28,538 nucleotides of DNA, from assembly GCA_934661765.1 (NCBI GenBank), contig CAKUJT010000019.1, forward strand, positions 1 to 28,538, in the 5' to 3' direction. Position 1 is the stretch's first letter; every line of letters starts with the position of its first letter. The translations under genes were made by a program, and so were the position numbers. Positions 1 to 11,075 of this stretch are shown here, in pieces. The notes under the pieces are model-generated. The model searched no databases. It was not told the DNA's origin and saw nothing but the letters and a program-made list of their open reading frames with translations. This stretch comes from an uncultured Senegalimassilia sp. GTDB lineage: Bacteria; Actinomycetota; Coriobacteriia; Coriobacteriales; Eggerthellaceae.

Positions 1-29
1 GTCGTGCTTCATCCTCAGGTCAACATGCA

Positions 30-71
30 TAAAGAAAGCCTCCCATTTCTCGTGTCCAAGAAATGGGAGGC
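30..71 (-). terminator. Intrinsic terminator of the thi operon
   Basis: Two perfect 13-base arms (38-50 and 59-71) enclose an 8-base loop. Read on the minus strand, the hairpin is followed by TTTCTTTAT. It lies 47 bases after the thiE stop, so it should end the thiM operon transcript. Confidence 0.85.
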
Positions 72-117
72 AGTTCATCGATTGAGCGGGCCTTACTTGC
101 GCTTGCTTCCGTTTGCG

Positions 118-825
118 TTAGTTAGCTTGCTTCGCAGCGTTCCATGCTTGCACGAGTTCTTGAGCAGCTGCATGCGGGTCAGGCGCGGCGCATACCGCGG
201 ATACCACGAAGAAGCCATCGACGCCGGTTTGCGCGACGGCGGGGATGTCCGCCACCTTCACTCCCCCGCCAACCACGATGGGAACGGGGCTTGCCTGATG
301 GAGCGCCGCCAAGTCCTCAAGGCTTTTCGTGATAATGGTGCCGTCCGCCGCCAAACCGCAGTCGGTTTTCGTGGGCGTCTCATGCAGCGGGCCGACGCCC
401 AGATAATCGACCAGCGACATATCGGCGGTTTTCACGTACTCGAGCATCTCGTCCGCACGAGCGGAAAGGCCGACCACCGCATCGGGACCGAGCAGGGCGC
501 GGCACGCCTCGACGGGGATATCGGTCTGGCCAACGTGCACGCCATCGACCTTGACACCCTGCTGACGAGCGGCATACACCGCATCCAGACGGTCGTCAAT
601 GAGCAGCGCCACGCGGTCTTGCGCGCCGGCTTGCCGTAGAACCTCGGATGCCTGGGCCGTGCAGGAGATGAGCTCGCGAGCCGAACACTCCTTCGAGCGG
701 ATCTGAACACAAGTGAACCCTGCCGCGATGGCCTGGGCCACCACGTCGGCAACGGGTCGGCCCAAGGTGTTTTCCGGACCCAGAACCAGATATGCGGAAA
801 TATCCAGGTTGTCTCGCATGCTCAT
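118..825 (-). CDS. thiE: Thiamine-phosphate synthase ThiE
   Basis: ThiE joins HMP pyrophosphate to the thiazole phosphate (THZ-P) to give thiamine phosphate in the cytoplasm. The 235-residue TIM-barrel protein shows the family landmarks: QIRSKE near the N-terminus, DRLD, GVHVGQTD, VGLS, the phosphate-binding stretch DYLGVGPLHETPTK, and a C-terminal VGGGV followed by GVDGFFVVSAV. The start chosen is the ATG at 825, because AAGGGGGA lies five bases upstream. It sits one base after the stop of the preceding gene, so the genes are tightly coupled. A longer in-frame ATG at 870 lies inside the previous gene and has no ribosome binding site. The gene is last in the TPP-riboswitch-controlled operon, so it should be repressed when thiamine pyrophosphate is plentiful. 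No thiD is present in the window. Confidence 0.95.
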   Translation of the reverse strand: MSMRDNLDISAYLVLGPENTLGRPVADVVAQAIAAGFTCVQIRSKECSARELISCTAQASEVLRQAGAQDRVALLIDDRLDAVYAARQQGVKVDGVHVGQTDIPVEACRALLGPDAVVGLSARADEMLEYVKTADMSLVDYLGVGPLHETPTKTDCGLAADGTIITKSLEDLAALHQASPVPIVVGGGVKVADIPAVAQTGVDGFFVVSAVCAAPDPHAAAQELVQAWNAAKQAN

Positions 826-826
826 G

Positions 827-1159
827 CTATTCCCCCTTTTCGGCGTTCCCATCGGCAACGTTGCTTTCAAGGATCACATCGACGCTTCGAACCTTCTGCT
901 CCATCATGTTCTCGAACCCAGGGCGGACATCCGCCTTCAGGATGACCTCAGTGCGGATGCCCTTCTGCGCCAAGACGAACGTGGCATCGCGGACCACGGC
1001 CATGACCTCGTCCCATTCGCCTTCGATCTCGGTGAACATCGAATAGGTCTTGTTGGGCAGACCCGATTCGCGGATGACGCGAACCACCTCGGCCACCTCG
1101 GGTGCAAGCTCGTCGCCCACGCCGAACGGAGCGATGGCCACGGCAACCAGCGTGTTCAC
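827..1159 (-). CDS. MTH1187-family thiamine-binding protein
   Basis: This small protein (110 residues) belongs to the MTH1187/YkoF-like (DUF77) family, whose members bind thiamine or related pyrimidines and form ferredoxin-like-fold oligomers. Visible landmarks are the N-terminal VAVAIAPFGVGDE, the MFTEIEGEWDEVMAVV segment and the C-terminal R.GFENMMEQKVRSV stretch. The start is a GTG at 1159, preceded by AGGAGG. That binding site is built from the last codons of thiM, which makes the pair translationally coupled. Placement between thiM and thiE and under the same TPP riboswitch supports a role in thiamine salvage, perhaps as a carrier for the pyrimidine or thiazole moiety. The exact ligand is inferred, not visible. 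Confidence 0.85.
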   Translation of the reverse strand: MNTLVAVAIAPFGVGDELAPEVAEVVRVIRESGLPNKTYSMFTEIEGEWDEVMAVVRDATFVLAQKGIRTEVILKADVRPGFENMMEQKVRSVDVILESNVADGNAEKGE

Positions 1160-1163
1160 GATG

Positions 1164-2003
1164 CTATGCCTCCTGAATCTCGATGGAGTTGCCGGCAACC
1201 GCCTCGGGGGTTGCACGGAACAGCTCGTCGATGAAGGCCACTTTGAAGCTTGCCGGAGCATCGGCGACGGCTGCAGCCGCGACGCCCGCCAGATTGTAGT
1301 GGTTCACCGCGGCAACGGCTGCCGTGAACGGATCGGCTTGCGTTGCGTACACGGCAAGCACGCCGCCCTGCGAGCAGCCGAAGCCGGTGACCTTGCCCAT
1401 GAGCGCGCTGCCGCCATGGCTGATGACGACCGAATGCCCGTCGGTGATCAGGTCGGACTCGCCGGAGATGACGACGGCGCCTTCCGTATAGCGAGCCAGC
1501 GCGATAGCCGCCGCACGCGCAGCCTCCACCGTATCGGCGGTGTCGACGCCACGGGCGCGCGAAAGATCGTCGGCCGTGCCCTCAAGACCCCACAGACCGG
1601 CGAGCGCGATGATCTCGGAGGCATTGCCGCGCACAATGGCGGGCTTATACTGCTTGAGCTCGGAAAGGAGCTTGGTGCGCAGGCTGCCGATGCCGATTCC
1701 CACCGGATCGAGCACCCACGGCTTGCCGGCGGCCTGAGCCGCGGCCGCCGTGCGCGGGATGGTTTGCTCGTAAATGGGGAACAGCGTGCCCATGTTCAGG
1801 TACACGGCACCGCCTGCGGCAACCAGGGTTTCGCCCTCGTCGGGCAGATAGACCATGGCAGCCGAGCCACCGACGGCGAGCTGGGCGTTGGCCACGAAAT
1901 CGATGGTAACGGTGTTGGTGATGGATCCGGCCAGGGGATTGTTGGCGCGCACATCGGCGGCGGCCTTCGCGATGGATGCCTCGAGCTGATTTTGTTCGAT
2001 CAT
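1164..2003 (-). CDS. thiM: Hydroxyethylthiazole kinase ThiM
   Basis: ThiM phosphorylates 4-methyl-5-(2-hydroxyethyl)thiazole, a salvage step that feeds ThiE. The protein is 279 residues, normal for the family. It carries ITNTVTIDFVANAQLAVGGSAAM near the N-terminus, the VLDPVGIG motif, IVRGNASEI, and the C-terminal glycine-rich motif around VTGFGCSQGGVLA, where the catalytic cysteine and anion hole of ribokinase-like ThiM proteins lie. The ATG at 2003 has AAGGAGAG at good spacing. It is first in the operon, directly behind the TPP riboswitch and its terminator. The gene order thiM, binding protein, thiE points to salvage of preformed thiazole rather than de novo synthesis. Confidence 0.95.
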   Translation of the reverse strand: MIEQNQLEASIAKAAADVRANNPLAGSITNTVTIDFVANAQLAVGGSAAMVYLPDEGETLVAAGGAVYLNMGTLFPIYEQTIPRTAAAAQAAGKPWVLDPVGIGIGSLRTKLLSELKQYKPAIVRGNASEIIALAGLWGLEGTADDLSRARGVDTADTVEAARAAAIALARYTEGAVVISGESDLITDGHSVVISHGGSALMGKVTGFGCSQGGVLAVYATQADPFTAAVAAVNHYNLAGVAAAAVADAPASFKVAFIDELFRATPEAVAGNSIEIQEA

Positions 2004-2021
2004 ATTCTCTCCTTTGCAACG

Positions 2022-2061
2022 AAAAACGAGGACGCTACCGTAGAAGATGGCGCCCTCGTCC
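2022..2061 (-). terminator. Expression-platform terminator of the TPP riboswitch
   Basis: On the minus strand ACGAGGGCGC pairs with GCGTCCTCGT (ten pairs, one G-U), followed by TTTTT. The hairpin lies between the TPP aptamer and the thiM binding site, so ligand-bound aptamer is expected to favour termination before thiM. Confidence 0.8.
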
Positions 2062-2072
2062 GTGCACGAGAG

Positions 2073-2160
2073 ATGCTCCCTACGCCAGCGTTACCTGGAC
2101 AGGTTCAAAGGGTTAGGCATGCGCCCTCTCAGCGCCGACGTTGCCGCCGGGCACCCCTGC
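2073..2160 (-). promoter_or_regulatory. TPP riboswitch (THI element)
   Basis: The minus strand carries the conserved THI-box landmarks in order: GGGGTGCCC at the 5' side, GCTGAGAGGGCGCATGCC, ACCCTTTGAACCTG, then GGTAACGCTGGCGTAGGGA at the 3' side. CTGAGA (pyrimidine sensor) and the GAACCTG and GCGTAGGGA elements match the known aptamer core. It precedes thiM and a terminator hairpin, so it is an OFF switch acting at transcription. Confidence 0.95.
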
Positions 2161-2178
2161 ATCGAATCTGTTAAGCAT

Positions 2179-2184
2179 ATATTA
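2179..2184 (-). promoter_or_regulatory. Possible -10 element of the thi operon
   Basis: TAATAT reads on the minus strand about 20 bases before the aptamer, placing a start site near 2172. No good -35 is visible. The rest of the 2004-2331 gap is the riboswitch plus a GC-rich hairpin at 2262-2280 (CGCGCG arms), which may mark the end of the MFS transcript but lacks a T-run. Confidence 0.35.
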
Positions 2185-2331
2185 CACCGGCGCGTAAACA
2201 GCTTGCCCGTTAAACCGCTGAACGGACAAAGGAATCGCACGAGCCAAGCAACCGGCGTTACCGCGCGCCCTTTGCGCGCGACAATCGCCGAACGGATGCG
2301 GCAAAAACCGAAAACAGCGGAACCCTTCAGC

Positions 2332-3561
2332 TTACTGTGCGCGCTTTTGCCTGCGGGACAAACGCAATGCCGCTATTTCGGCGGCCACCGCGCAGGCGGT
2401 GAAAGCAGCGGAGACGAACGGCATCGCCAGAAGCGGCATGCAGGTGATGAACACGCCTGCGGCGAACGACCCGAGCGCGCTGCCGAGCTGCAGCGAGGAG
2501 TTCGACAGGCTGACGGCGAACGCCGCCTCGTCCCCGGCGTTGAGCATGATGAACGAATTCTGCGCCGGTAAGAATCCCCAGGATATGCCCGTCCATAGGC
2601 ATGCCGCAGCCAGCGCCGCAGGCCACGACCCCGTGCCAAGCCCCAACCCCACCAGCGTTACCGCCTGAAGCGCCACGCAGCCGATGACCGCCGAAGCCGA
2701 GCCGAAGCGATCGGCCGCCCAACCGCTAGCCTTCGAGCCGATCATGCTCATCAATCCGAAGGCGAACAGAGAGCCGCTCACCCACTCCGGCTGGGGAAGC
2801 ACGCTTTCCATGAACGGCGTGATGTAGGTGTTCATGGAGGCGTATCCCACGAACATGAGCACGGTGCAAATCAGCGGCAGCACCACGCAGGGGTTGCGGA
2901 ACACGCGCAGCGCATCGGCGCTGCGACGGCCCTGCCCGGTCGATGAGCTGCTCGGCGCGTCAGGCACGCGCACCACGAGCGCGATGACCGCGAACGCGAC
3001 GCACGCCGCGACGACGAGCGCCCAATACGCCTGCTGCCAGGTGATGACGTTGCGCAGCATACGCGCGGCGGGAAGCGCGAAGACGAACGAAGCGCTGAAG
3101 CCCAGCGCCACATTCGACATAGCCGAGGCGGCGCGCGAAGGGCCGGCGATGCGGCTTGCCGCGATGTAAGCGGTCGCTGCGAAGGTCCCGTTGCCCACGC
3201 CCATGACGGCACGGCCCGTCAAAATGACGGGATAGATGGGGGTGGCGGCGCAAATAGCCATACCCACTGCCATAAACGCGAGGCTGACCAGCAGCAATGT
3301 TTTCGGACCGCGCGAGGTGAGCGCCATGACCAGAAGCGGCGTGCCGATGGCGTTGCATACGCCGTAGACGCCCATCATCAGGCTGACCTGGGATAAATCG
3401 ATGCCGGCGATTTGCGCGACCTGATCGGGCACGCCCAAGATGTACTGATAGGCGCATCCGAACACGAAGCAGCTGAGCGCCAGCACCGAGATCATGAGGT
3501 TGCCGCGAGCGCGACTGGGCGCCTCCACCGCGGATGCCGTCGCCATCTCGGAGCCGCTCAT
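2332..3561 (-). CDS. Major facilitator superfamily transporter (DHA1/AraJ-like)
   Basis: This is a 12-segment MFS permease of 409 residues that acts in the cytoplasmic membrane. After a polar N-terminus of about 20 residues, hydrophobic segments alternate with short loops. The loop after segment 2 (LTSRGPKTLLL) and the GRAVMGVGNGTFAATAYIAA segment are typical of the DHA1 drug-efflux or sugar-efflux class. A cytoplasmic loop with SSSSTGQGRRSADALR divides the two six-helix halves, and WAADRFGSA marks the second-half repeat of the loop motif. Its ATG overlaps the stop of the upstream U32 gene (ATGA), so it is translationally coupled to it. The substrate cannot be told from sequence. It might export a metabolite linked to the neighbour, but the pairing may also be incidental. 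Confidence 0.85.
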   Translation of the reverse strand: MSGSEMATASAVEAPSRARGNLMISVLALSCFVFGCAYQYILGVPDQVAQIAGIDLSQVSLMMGVYGVCNAIGTPLLVMALTSRGPKTLLLVSLAFMAVGMAICAATPIYPVILTGRAVMGVGNGTFAATAYIAASRIAGPSRAASAMSNVALGFSASFVFALPAARMLRNVITWQQAYWALVVAACVAFAVIALVVRVPDAPSSSSTGQGRRSADALRVFRNPCVVLPLICTVLMFVGYASMNTYITPFMESVLPQPEWVSGSLFAFGLMSMIGSKASGWAADRFGSASAVIGCVALQAVTLVGLGLGTGSWPAALAAACLWTGISWGFLPAQNSFIMLNAGDEAAFAVSLSNSSLQLGSALGSFAAGVFITCMPLLAMPFVSAAFTACAVAAEIAALRLSRRQKRAQ

Positions 3562-4832
3562 GCCCCCACTTCCTGCACACCTTGAGAAGCGGAATCCACG
3601 CGGATACGCAGCAGATCGCCCGGCTGTAAGGCGGCCTCGCTGGTGAACGCATAGGTTTCCATAGTGCGATTCGCCACCGGCACCGGCTCGGGTGACGGAT
3701 TGGGACGGTCGTCGTTTGGCTGCACCAGCCAGGTGAGGCCCTTCACGTTCGTCGTTTCAATGGCCTTGCGCGGAGAAAGCGCCTCGAGTTCATCGCCTTC
3801 GCGGAAACGGTTATGGCATGTGGCCTCGATTCGCCACCTGTCCTCCCCTTCCGGGCGGCATGCGGTCACCGTAGCGGCATGCAGGTAATCCTTGTCATAA
3901 CCGTCACGCTCCTGGCGTTGGCTTGGCTGGCCGAAATAGAAGCCAGTACCGTAAGGGCGATGCGAAATGGCATGCAAGTCGGACATGACCGTGGACGGAT
4001 CGGCGCCATCCATGACCGCCCGATAGGCATGCACCACCGTGGCCACGTAGAACGCGCGCTTGTTGCGGCCTTCAATCTTAAACGAGCTGACGCCAGCTTG
4101 CATCAACTCATCGAGATGCTCGATCATGCACAGGTCATGCGCGTTCATAACGTAGGTGCCGCGCACATCCTCCTCGATGGGGTAATAGGCGCCGGGGCGT
4201 TTCTCCTCCACCAGCGCATAGCTCCATCGGCACGGCTGCGCGCAATAGCCCTTGTTGCCCGAGCGCCCCGTCATGGCCGCCGACAACATGCAGCGCCCCG
4301 AGAACGCCATGCACATGGCGCCGTGCACGAACGCCTCGATCTCAAGATCGCGCGGCGCCTGCGCGCGCAGCTCGGCAATATCCTCCACGCTCATCTCGCG
4401 CGCGACCACCACGCGCGAGGCGCCCAGGTCGTGCCAGGCGCGCGCAGCTTCGGCGTTCATCACGGAAGCCTGCGTGCTCACATGCAGCTCCATATGCGGC
4501 GCGTAGCGCTTCGCCAGAGAGAACGCACCAAGGTCGCTGACGATGAGCGCATCGGCGCCCGAGGCGTCAAGGGCCTCCAGATACGGCGGCAAGGCGGCGA
4601 TATCCGCCTGGTTCATGAGCGTATTCACCGTCACGTACACCTTCACGCCCGCCGCATGCGCGAAGGCGACGGCGGACGGGATATCGTCAAGCGTGAAGTT
4701 CTCGGCACGTTGGCGCATGCCGAACCTGTCGGCGGCCAAATACACCGCATCCGCCCCGAAACGGACGGCAGCCTCGAGCTGGCTGCGGCCGCCCGCAGGC
4801 GCAAGGAGCTCGGTTGTTGAAAAGTCAGTCAT
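3558..4832 (-). CDS. U32-family tRNA hydroxylation protein, TrhP/YrrO type
   Basis: Proteins of this peptidase-U32 subgroup (E. coli TrhP/YegQ, Bacillus YrrO) are known for prephenate-dependent hydroxylation of wobble uridine in tRNA. The 424-residue protein starts LLAPAGG and contains the signature EAFVHGAMCMAFSGRCMLS, then MTGRSGNKGYCAQPCRWSY, then MNAHDLCMIEHL and FKIEGR. Cysteines at residues 174, 181, 197, 201 and 235 form the conserved set thought to hold an iron-sulfur cluster. The start at 4832 matches the family N-terminus, although its ribosome binding site is weak. In-frame upstream sequence to 4958 has no family character. Older databases call such proteins collagenases, but protease activity is doubtful. 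It is coupled to the MFS gene by a 4-base overlap. Confidence 0.85.
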   Translation of the reverse strand: MTDFSTTELLAPAGGRSQLEAAVRFGADAVYLAADRFGMRQRAENFTLDDIPSAVAFAHAAGVKVYVTVNTLMNQADIAALPPYLEALDASGADALIVSDLGAFSLAKRYAPHMELHVSTQASVMNAEAARAWHDLGASRVVVAREMSVEDIAELRAQAPRDLEIEAFVHGAMCMAFSGRCMLSAAMTGRSGNKGYCAQPCRWSYALVEEKRPGAYYPIEEDVRGTYVMNAHDLCMIEHLDELMQAGVSSFKIEGRNKRAFYVATVVHAYRAVMDGADPSTVMSDLHAISHRPYGTGFYFGQPSQRQERDGYDKDYLHAATVTACRPEGEDRWRIEATCHNRFREGDELEALSPRKAIETTNVKGLTWLVQPNDDRPNPSPEPVPVANRTMETYAFTSEAALQPGDLLRIRVDSASQGVQEVGA

Positions 4833-4976
4833 CGGTAGCAATCTTCGTAGTAATCGGTCCAGTACAAACACGAAAGCCGCCGCGCGGCCTCGAACCCATT
4901 CAACCGGACTCCACACGGCAAATCCGGCACCTTTCGCCCTAGGCCCGGCAAAACGCATCTTGCGTCAGGCCAGACC

Positions 4977-5000
4977 GGGCGCGGCCTTTCGGCCACGCCC
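4977..5000 (-). other. GC-rich hairpin downstream of cysS
   Basis: GGGCGCGGCC and GGCCACGCCC flank a TTTC loop, giving nine pairs with one mismatch, 56 bases after the cysS stop. On the minus strand no T-run follows directly. A small hairpin ACGCA-AGA-TGCGTTTT comes shortly after (near 4950-4965) and could act as the terminator. The rest of 4833-5055 shows nothing recognisable. Confidence 0.45.
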
Positions 5001-5055
5001 GCAAGGTTGAGAATGGGAACGAAGCGGCGCAGCGGCCCGCAACGTCGGTGTTAAC

Positions 5056-6576
5056 CTACTTGCCCTCGGAAGGGTCGTAGCTGACGCGAGCACCCTGAGG
5101 GGTGTCTTCGATGGTGAAGCCCAGCCCCGTAAGGCCATCGCGCACGGCATCGGCCACGGCCCAGTTCTTCTCGGCACGCGCGGTGGCACGGGCATCGAGC
5201 AGGGCGTCGACGGCCTCGTGCGCATCGGAGCCTTCGTAGCCGGCAACCTGTTTCGCCAGGTCGACGACCTCAGCCGGATACGTATCTTCCTGCGCGTCCT
5301 CCCAATCCTGAGGAGCAACCTCCACGCCGAACACGCGCATGAGCGTAGTGATGGTCTCGCGCAGATCGCGCACGGCGGGAACATCGGAGAGCGAAAGCGT
5401 CTTGTCGGCGATCTGGGTGTTTGCGAAACCGACCAGGTCGAACACCTCGCCCAGCGCACGCGGAGCGTTGAAGTCGTCGTCCATGGCCAGGACGAACTCG
5501 ACGCGCGTGGACTTCGCCTGCTTCAGAATTGCCTGGGTATCAAGCGGGCTGGGCACATCCTGGGCGTTCTTCATCTGCCAATCAAGGTTGCGCACGGCGT
5601 TCTCGATGCGGGAAAGCGCGGATGCAGCCTCGTCAAGACGCTCGTCGGAGAAATCGAGCGGGCTGCGGTAATGCGTTTGCAGCATAAGGAAACGCAGCAC
5701 ATCGGGGGACGTGGTCTTGAGGATGTCGCGCAACAGCAGGAAGTTGCCCAGCGACTTGCTCATCTTCTCGTGGTTGATCTGCAGCATGCCGCTGTGCATC
5801 CAATGATTGGCGAAGGTGCAGCCGCATGCGGCCTCGGACTGGGCACGCTCGTTTTCGTGATGCGGGAACACCAAGTCGGCGCCACCGCCATGGATGTCGA
5901 AGGGCAGGCCCAGGTACTTGCGCGACATGGCCGAGCACTCGATGTGCCAGCCGGGACGGCCCTGGCCCCACGGGCTTTCCCAAGAAGGCTCGCCGGGCTT
6001 GGCGGCCTTCCACAGCGCGAAGTCGAGATGGTCGCGCTTGCGGTCTTCCAAGCCCTGGCCGTCGGCGCGCAGCTCGCGATGGCCGCCCTCCATCTCGTCG
6101 ATGTTGCGACCGGACAGCGCGCCGTAATCAGCGTAGCTGCGCACGCTGAAGTAGACGTCGCCTTCGACCTCGTACGCATGGCCGCCGTCGATGAGCTCCT
6201 GGATGAGCTGGATCATCTCGGGAATCTCCTCGGTAGCGCGCGGGCGCACATCGGGGTCCTGCACGTTCATGGCGTGCATATCGTCGAGGAAGGCTTGCGA
6301 ATACTCGGCGGCAACCTCAGCTGCGCTGCGGCCCTCTTCGTTGGCCTTCTTGATGATCTTGTCATCGACATCGGTGATATTCGAGACGAACTTCACGTCG
6401 AAGCCGCGCCAGGAGAGGTAGCGGCGGATGACGTCGAAGCTGACGAAGGTGCGCGCGTTGCCGATGTGGATGTAGTTGTACACGGTGGGGCCGCATACGT
6501 ACATGCCGATCTTCCCGTGCTCGAGCGACTCGAAAGGCACCTTCTCGCGAAGTTTGGTGTCGTAAATCTTAAGCAT
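5056..6576 (-). CDS. cysS: Cysteinyl-tRNA synthetase
   Basis: CysRS charges tRNA-Cys with cysteine in the cytoplasm. The class I signatures are clear in this 506-residue protein: HIGN at residues 37-40 (the HIGH motif) and KMSKS at 271-275. The zinc ligands of the family are in place at Cys28, Cys214, His239 and Glu243 (within FPHHENE). The ATG at 6576 has AGGA at good spacing; an ATG ten codons earlier lacks a binding site. It follows ispF by 87 bases on the same strand. An ispD-ispF-cysS order is common in bacteria. No T-box leader is seen upstream. Confidence 0.97.
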   Translation of the reverse strand: MLKIYDTKLREKVPFESLEHGKIGMYVCGPTVYNYIHIGNARTFVSFDVIRRYLSWRGFDVKFVSNITDVDDKIIKKANEEGRSAAEVAAEYSQAFLDDMHAMNVQDPDVRPRATEEIPEMIQLIQELIDGGHAYEVEGDVYFSVRSYADYGALSGRNIDEMEGGHRELRADGQGLEDRKRDHLDFALWKAAKPGEPSWESPWGQGRPGWHIECSAMSRKYLGLPFDIHGGGADLVFPHHENERAQSEAACGCTFANHWMHSGMLQINHEKMSKSLGNFLLLRDILKTTSPDVLRFLMLQTHYRSPLDFSDERLDEAASALSRIENAVRNLDWQMKNAQDVPSPLDTQAILKQAKSTRVEFVLAMDDDFNAPRALGEVFDLVGFANTQIADKTLSLSDVPAVRDLRETITTLMRVFGVEVAPQDWEDAQEDTYPAEVVDLAKQVAGYEGSDAHEAVDALLDARATARAEKNWAVADAVRDGLTGLGFTIEDTPQGARVSYDPSEGK

Positions 6577-6663
6577 TTGCGTTCCTGTTCTATATGCATG
6601 CCGCATGGTGCGGCGGGTTGACGAAGGCTGCGAAGGGACCGAGCGCCGAAACCTGCGCCCGAA

Positions 6664-7161
6664 CTAGCTACATCGCGCCAGCAGGGCCACGGCCGTGGCG
6701 GAGATGCCCTCCTGACGGCCCTCGAAACCCAGGTGCTCGGTGGTGGTTGCCTTCACGCCGACGTTGTCGACCGCGATGCCCATAGCAGTTGCCAGGTTCT
6801 CGCGCATCTGCTGGCGATGCGGCGCCATCTTCGGTGCCTGAGCTGCGATGACGCTATCGACGTCGATGATCTGGTAACCCTCTTCGCGCACCTTGGCCGC
6901 CACCGCCGCCAACAGCTTCATGGAATCGGCACCCTCCCATTCGGGGTCGGTGTCGGGGAAAAGCTTGCCGATGTCGCCGCCGCGGATGGCGCCGAGCAGC
7001 GCATCTGCCACGGCATGTGCCAGCACATCGGCGTCGGAGTGGCCGAGCAGCCCCAGGGTGTGCGGGATATCAACCCCGGCGATGATGAGCTTGCGGCCCT
7101 CGACCAGCTTATGCACGTCGTAGCCCTGCCCTATGCGCAGGGCGCTGAATCCCAGGCTCAT
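6664..7161 (-). CDS. ispF: 2-C-methyl-D-erythritol 2,4-cyclodiphosphate synthase
   Basis: IspF closes CDP-ME 2-phosphate to the cyclic diphosphate in the MEP route to isoprenoids. The protein is 165 residues, the usual length. Metal ligands sit in GQGYDVHKL (Asp15, His17) and [25 protein letters not shown] and the C-terminal [14 protein letters not shown] are family signatures. Its ATG overlaps the ispD stop as ATGA, so the two steps are translationally coupled. Confidence 0.97.
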   Translation of the reverse strand: MSLGFSALRIGQGYDVHKLVEGRKLIIAGVDIPHTLGLLGHSDADVLAHAVADALLGAIRGGDIGKLFPDTDPEWEGADSMKLLAAVAAKVREEGYQIIDVDSVIAAQAPKMAPHRQQMRENLATAMGIAVDNVGVKATTTEHLGFEGRQEGISATAVALLARCS

Positions 7162-8006
7162 TGCTCCTGCTCGCCTTTCTGCTTGAGATAACGCTCGCGC
7201 ACGGCGGCCACGAGCATGAGGTAATCTTCCGGCACGGTGAGCTTGATGTTGTCGCGCTTGCCCTCCACCACAAGGACGCGGCCGCCAAGACGCTCGATCA
7301 GCGAACTGTCATCGGTACCGACGAAGCCGTCGGAGAGCGCCGAGGCATGCGCGCGGCGGTAGATGCCTGCGCGGAAGACCTGCGGGGTCTGCGCGTTCCA
7401 GAACACGCTGCGGTCGGGCGTGCCGACGATAACGCCGTTCTCCACCACTTTCAGCGTGTCGATGGCGGGATGGGCCACCACGGCGCCGTCGGCGTCGATG
7501 TTGCCCTTGAGCGTGGCGATGGTATGGGCGATCAGGTCGGCCGAGATGAGCGGACGGGCGCCGTCGTGCATGACAACGTACTCGAACTCCTCGGGCACGA
7601 GCTCAAGACCGGAAAACGCCGATTCCTGACGCGTGGAGCCCGCCGCGGCGACCACGATGGGCGTGGCGAACGGGAAGGGGTCGACGGCCTTGCTCAGGTA
7701 TTCCGCCTGACGATCGGCCGGGCAGACGATGACGATGAGGCCGATATCGCCCACGGCGTCGAAGGCCTCGGCAGACCAGGTGAGGATCGGTTTGCCGCCG
7801 ATTTCCACCAGCTGCTTGCCGCCCTCCTTGCCGAAACGCTCGCCCGTGCCGCCGGCCAAGATGATGGCCGCCGTCTTCGGGTTCTTGTCGACCTTGCCCT
7901 CAAGGCCGGCCAAGGATTGCGTGAGCGCATCGATGTCGAGCGCCGTGGCCAGATCGGCTGCGGCGAGCACCGAGGACGAGAACACCGGGTCAACGGTCTT
8001 GGGCAT
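7158..8006 (-). CDS. ispD: 2-C-methyl-D-erythritol 4-phosphate cytidylyltransferase
   Basis: IspD transfers CMP to MEP in isoprenoid precursor synthesis. The nucleotide-binding motif [12 protein letters not shown] starts near residue 48, followed by [20 protein letters not shown] and the C-terminal [10 protein letters not shown], all diagnostic. The protein is 282 residues against a usual 225-240, because about 45 residues precede the catalytic motif. That extension is largely helical in composition and has no recognised domain. The ATG at 8006 has GAGGAAA at good spacing, and no internal Met or Val lies near the canonical start, so the extension is probably real. It is first of ispD-ispF-cysS and lies directly after the clpC terminator. 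Confidence 0.95.
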   Translation of the reverse strand: MPKTVDPVFSSSVLAAADLATALDIDALTQSLAGLEGKVDKNPKTAAIILAGGTGERFGKEGGKQLVEIGGKPILTWSAEAFDAVGDIGLIVIVCPADRQAEYLSKAVDPFPFATPIVVAAAGSTRQESAFSGLELVPEEFEYVVMHDGARPLISADLIAHTIATLKGNIDADGAVVAHPAIDTLKVVENGVIVGTPDRSVFWNAQTPQVFRAGIYRRAHASALSDGFVGTDDSSLIERLGGRVLVVEGKRDNIKLTVPEDYLMLVAAVRERYLKQKGEQEQ

Positions 8007-8025
8007 GGTTTCCTCTTTCCGTCGA

Positions 8026-8059
8026 AAACAAATGAGGCGGCCCCTTTCGGGACCGCCTT
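8026..8059 (-). terminator. Intrinsic terminator of clpC
   Basis: AAGGCGGTCCC and GGGGCCGCCT flank GAAA on the minus strand, followed by CATTTGTTTT. It lies 117 bases after the clpC stop and immediately before the ispD ribosome binding site. The ispD promoter would therefore have to lie between clpC and this hairpin, or ispD depends on readthrough. Confidence 0.75.
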
Positions 8060-8175
8060 ACATTCTAAAGCAACTGCCGCGTTTTCGCAGGCACGCTACG
8101 CGCTGTATGGAAAAAGAGCGCGTGGCAGGCGCTCCCAGCCGGCCCAAGCAGGGCGCAGCGGGAGCAACCGGAACC

Positions 8176-10749
<2,574 letters not shown>

Positions 10750-10796
10750 GAAGCCTCGATTCTCGCGGCATATGATTATGGTCTCGGTTGTTCATG

Positions 10797-10823
10797 TTAG
10801 CACTCCCGTCAAGGGACTGCTAA
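10797..10823. promoter_or_regulatory. CIRCE-like operator (HrcA site) upstream of clpC
   Basis: TTAGCACTC, a 9-base spacer and GACTGCTAA match the CIRCE consensus (TTAGCACTC-N9-GAGTGCTAA) at 17 of 18 arm positions with the exact spacer length. It lies between 48 and 74 bases upstream of the clpC ATG. HrcA binding here would repress clpC until heat stress. The rest of the 10750-11075 divergent region shows no clear clpC promoter. Confidence 0.85.
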
Positions 10824-11016
10824 GCCGTTAACGTTTCGTATACATAATAAGGTAGCCCGGAGCCGCGCAGCGCCCGTTGCCCTTGCTACGTGCAATCCGC
10901 ACACACCGGAAGCGCTTTTAGACCCCTTTTGCCCCTTTTCTCCCAGATTGTGCAAGGCGTTCTTCACGAAAGGTCGACAAGCGCGCAAGCGCGGCTCCTT
11001 GCCCGCCGCACACGCT

Positions 11017-11022
11017 TATACT
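11017..11022 (+). promoter_or_regulatory. Possible -10 element of the AI-2E-family permease gene
   Basis: TATACT lies 53 bases before the ATG on the plus strand. The -35 region is not recognisable. The remaining sequence from 10824 to 11016 is intergenic, and I see nothing else supportable in it. Confidence 0.35.
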
Positions 11023-11075
11023 GATAGCGAAACGCGCAACTGCGCGGCCCATCCCCCTTCAACCGACAGGATCGC

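Noticed and set aside
6577..6663. T-box leader expected for cysS
   Set aside because: The 87-base gap before cysS shows no T-box core and no antiterminator.
10824..11075. Clear promoters for clpC and the AI-2E-type gene
   Set aside because: TTGACG within the CIRCE spacer has no -10 at 16-18 bases. Only a weak TATACT is visible for the plus-strand gene.
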